The notes beneath the pieces were generated by a model. It had not been told where the DNA came from. It did not search any database and saw only the letters and a program-made list of their open reading frames with translations. Of a DNA stretch of 33,335 nt, positions 31,488 through 33,335 are shown in pieces (within the stretch, counting starts at the first letter, position 1; every line of letters begins with the position of its first letter). A program made the translations under genes and the position numbers. This stretch comes from Martinezella calliandrae. GTDB lineage: Bacteria; Pseudomonadota; Alphaproteobacteria; Rhizobiales; Rhizobiaceae. The stretch covers positions 1-33,335 of the forward strand of contig NZ_JARFYN010000069.1 of NCBI RefSeq assembly GCF_030272695.1, given 5' to 3'.

Positions 31488-32597
31488 TCATTCCGCTGCG
31501 GTGCCGATGACGCCGCGCTTGATCTGATCCGCCTCGATCGACTCGAAGAGAGCACGGAAGTTGCCTTCCCCAAAGCCCTCGTCACCCTTGCGCTGGATGA
31601 ATTCGAAGAAGATTGGGCCGATGACCGTTTTTGAAAAGATCTGGAGCAGGATTTTGGTCATGCCACCATTCACCACTCCTTCGCCGTCGATGAGGATACC
31701 ATGTTTCTTCATACGTTCGATGGGCTCGTCATGGCCGTTCACGCGTTCATAAGACATGTCGTAATAGGTCTCCGGAGGTCCAGGCATGAAGCGGAGGCCG
31801 TTCTCGGCGAGCTTGTCGGTGGCCGCATAGATGTCTTCCGTTCCAACGGCGATGTGCTGGATGCCCTCGCCCTTGTATTTCTTCAGAAACTCCTCGATTT
31901 GGCTTGTGTCGTCCTTCGATTCATTCAGCGGAATGCGGATTTTGCCGCAAGGCGACGTGATAGCGCGGCTCACCAGCCCAGTGATGCGCCCGTCGATGTC
32001 GAAGAAGTGGATCTGCTTGAAATTGAACAGTTCACGGTAAAAATCCCACCATTTGTCCATGTTGCCGCGGAAGACGTTGTGCGTCAGATGGTCGAGATAA
32101 TAAAAACCAAGACCTTCGGGGTGCGGGTCGCGCTCGCCAAGCCAGTCAAACTCGGCTTCGTAAGCCGATCCTTTCGCACCATAGACCTCGACAAAATAGA
32201 GCAGCGAGCCGCCGATACCGACAATCGCCGGAACATCGAGCGTCTTGTCGTTTCCTTCATAGGGAACGGCACCTTTTGACACTGCATGGTCGAACGCATG
32301 CTTGGCATCGACAACGCGCCAGGCCATCGACGGGGCGCAAGGACCGTGATCTCCAACGAAGCGGGTGGCATGACTACCCGGTTCGGCATTCAGGACATAG
32401 TTGATGTCGCCCTGGCGCCAGACGGAGATGTCTTTGGTCTTGTGCTTGGCGACCGCAACGTAACCCATGCGTGTGAAGAGCTCACGCAACTTGTCGGGTT
32501 CCGGATGAGCGAACTCGACAAATTCGAAGCCATCGGTGCCAGCTGGATTTTCGGCGCTTATTTCCGGCGGCGGCGCATCATGCGGGAAGGGACCCAT
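31488..32597 (-). CDS. hpd: 4-hydroxyphenylpyruvate dioxygenase
   Basis: Non-heme iron oxygenase (369 aa) making homogentisate from 4-hydroxyphenylpyruvate, the second step of tyrosine breakdown. Iron ligands are the His in YLDHLTHNVFRG, the His in GIQHIAVGTEDI, and the Glu in PIFFEFIQRKGDEGFG. The N-terminal vicinal-oxygen-chelate half is present (FEFVEFAHPEPDKLRELF). ATG at 32597 has AGGAGGAGA directly upstream; the open frame extends 34 residues further into the regulatory gap. First gene of the run, divergent from the Lrp-type regulator. Confidence 0.95.
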   Translation of the reverse strand: MGPFPHDAPPPEISAENPAGTDGFEFVEFAHPEPDKLRELFTRMGYVAVAKHKTKDISVWRQGDINYVLNAEPGSHATRFVGDHGPCAPSMAWRVVDAKHAFDHAVSKGAVPYEGNDKTLDVPAIVGIGGSLLYFVEVYGAKGSAYEAEFDWLGERDPHPEGLGFYYLDHLTHNVFRGNMDKWWDFYRELFNFKQIHFFDIDGRITGLVSRAITSPCGKIRIPLNESKDDTSQIEEFLKKYKGEGIQHIAVGTEDIYAATDKLAENGLRFMPGPPETYYDMSYERVNGHDEPIERMKKHGILIDGEGVVNGGMTKILLQIFSKTVIGPIFFEFIQRKGDEGFGEGNFRALFESIEADQIKRGVIGTAAE

Positions 32598-32619
32598 TTT
32601 TTCTCCTCCTGGGAAATTA

Positions 32620-32634
32620 GCAATTTGATTTTGC
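32620..32634. promoter_or_regulatory. possible second Lrp-type half-site pair
   Basis: GCAA-N7-TTGC, an AT-rich inverted repeat 22 bases upstream of the hpd start. It is weaker than the site at 32655-32669 but uses the same half-site, about three helical turns away, as expected for multi-site Lrp/AsnC binding. Confidence 0.35.
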
Positions 32635-32654
32635 AAAGTGTGATCCAAAACGCG

Positions 32655-32669
32655 TGCAATGTTCTTGCA
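32655..32669. promoter_or_regulatory. candidate Lrp/AsnC-type operator
   Basis: TGCAA-TGTTC-TTGCA is a perfect 15-bp inverted repeat with a 5-base centre, in the divergent gap between hpd and the Lrp-family gene. Form and place fit autoregulation plus control of the homogentisate genes. Confidence 0.5.
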
Positions 32670-32729
32670 TTCTTCATCAATGAGGACAAAATTATGCACG
32701 ATCCGTGAGTACTTTTGAGGTTTCGCGCA

Positions 32730-33230
32730 ATGAATGAACAGCTCGACAAATTCGATTTGCGTCTACTTCAGGAGCTCCAAAAGGACGGCAGGTTAACGAA
32801 CAACGAATTGGGCGAACGGATCGCACTTTCACCCTCGCAATGCTCGCGCCGGCGGACGAGACTCGAAGCTGAGGGATATATTCGAGGCTACCAGGCCAAC
32901 TTGGACAGGCAGAAATTAGGTTTGGAAATGCTGGTGGTCATTTCCGTGACGCTTGCAACTCACAACAGGGACAATGCACAAAGATTTTCCCACCTGATCA
33001 GCGGGCTCCCGGAGGTACTCGAAGCCTATGCATTGACCGGTGAAATGGACTATCACCTGAAGGTGGCAACCCGCGGGCTCACCGACCTATCAAGATTCGT
33101 AAACGACGTTCTGTTGCCCCACGAGTCGGTGCAGCACGTGAAGACTTCGATCGTCCTCGATACGCTCAAGACCTTTGAAGGACTCCCAGTGCTGACGCCA
33201 AGCAGCTGGCACGGCGATAGCGAGCGCTAA
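32730..33230 (+). CDS. Lrp/AsnC-family transcriptional regulator
   Basis: Regulator of 166 aa. The N-terminal helix-turn-helix covers DLRLLQELQKDGRLTNNEL and RIALSPSQCSRRRTRLE, followed by the RAM ligand-binding domain (VISVTLATHN..., then VLEAYALTGEMDYHLKVAT). ATG at 32730 is preferred over a TTG 15 bases upstream because GAGG lies nine bases before it. Being divergent from hpd, it most likely senses an aromatic amino acid or a derivative and activates the tyrosine-degradation genes. Confidence 0.92.
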   Translation: MNEQLDKFDLRLLQELQKDGRLTNNELGERIALSPSQCSRRRTRLEAEGYIRGYQANLDRQKLGLEMLVVISVTLATHNRDNAQRFSHLISGLPEVLEAYALTGEMDYHLKVATRGLTDLSRFVNDVLLPHESVQHVKTSIVLDTLKTFEGLPVLTPSSWHGDSER

Positions 33231-33236
33231 CACACG

Positions 33237-33335
33237 CTAGTCACCTGAATCTGAAGTTCGGTTCATTGTCTTCTGGCAAAAGCGTTTGACCGACGCGAGG
33301 ATCTGGTCGGCGGATTTGACCCACTTGTATGGGGT
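33237..33335 (-). mobile_element. IS630-family transposase, C-terminal end (runs off the window)
   Basis: On the minus strand from the window edge, 32 residues read TPYKWVKSADQILASVKRFC, then QKTMNRTSDSGD and a TAG stop at 33237-33239. This matches the C-terminus of IS630-type transposases (usually TPFxWTKxAdeILASVxRFC...RTSgtgH). Whether the element is intact depends on sequence to the right. Its 3' end lies only six bases from the stop of the Lrp gene. Confidence 0.75.

Overview
The window looks like an accessory replicon segment (megaplasmid or chromid) of an alphaproteobacterium of the Rhizobiales, Rhizobium/Sinorhizobium/Agrobacterium-like. The support is GC-rich coding sequence, rhizobial-type gene families, an EcfG-type (general stress sigma) promoter motif, a rhizobial palindromic intergenic element, and insertion-sequence debris at both edges (IS110-type at 124-307, IS630-type at 33237-33335). 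I saw no rRNA, tRNA, CRISPR array or replication origin.

Left part (1-6.7 kb). IS110-type transposase debris and a small secreted protein precede a divergent sugar ABC-transport locus. A sugar-binding protein and an NAD-dependent epimerase/dehydratase lie on the minus strand; an ATPase and a permease lie on the plus strand. The divergent gap holds a GntR-like palindrome. A dodecin gene and an aldo/keto reductase follow.

Middle left (6.9-14 kb). A three-gene molybdenum aldehyde oxidoreductase operon of the PaoABC type has 4-bp overlaps between genes and no visible Tat leader. Next come a LysR regulator, a divergent 5-formyltetrahydrofolate cyclo-ligase-like gene, and the fused, frameshifted remains of an ECF sigma factor and a cupredoxin. 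A small membrane protein ends the block.

Centre (14-21 kb). A LacI-family regulator is convergent with a six-gene minus-strand run: class I (DhnA-type) aldolase, Gfo/Idh/MocA dehydrogenase, D-lyxose-isomerase-family protein, PfkB kinase, SDR and zinc alcohol dehydrogenase. Two near-identical palindromes flank a promoter ahead of the aldolase, which is a convincing LacI-type operator pair. The set suggests an oxidise, isomerise, phosphorylate and cleave route for an unidentified sugar or polyol.

Centre right (21-28.4 kb). A small conserved gene is preceded by a probable EcfG-driven small RNA with an intrinsic terminator. Then come a truncated MalK/UgpC-type ATPase and a second sugar ABC transporter: binding protein, a tandem-fused double permease, and a single-domain ATPase. 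An SDR and a decayed second SDR pseudogene follow.

Right part (28.4-33.3 kb). The tyrosine/homogentisate catabolic run reads hpd, hmgA, fumarylacetoacetase, maleylacetoacetate isomerase on the minus strand. An Lrp/AsnC regulator is divergent from hpd, and the shared gap carries Lrp-like palindromes. Together the four enzymes take 4-hydroxyphenylpyruvate to fumarate and acetoacetate.
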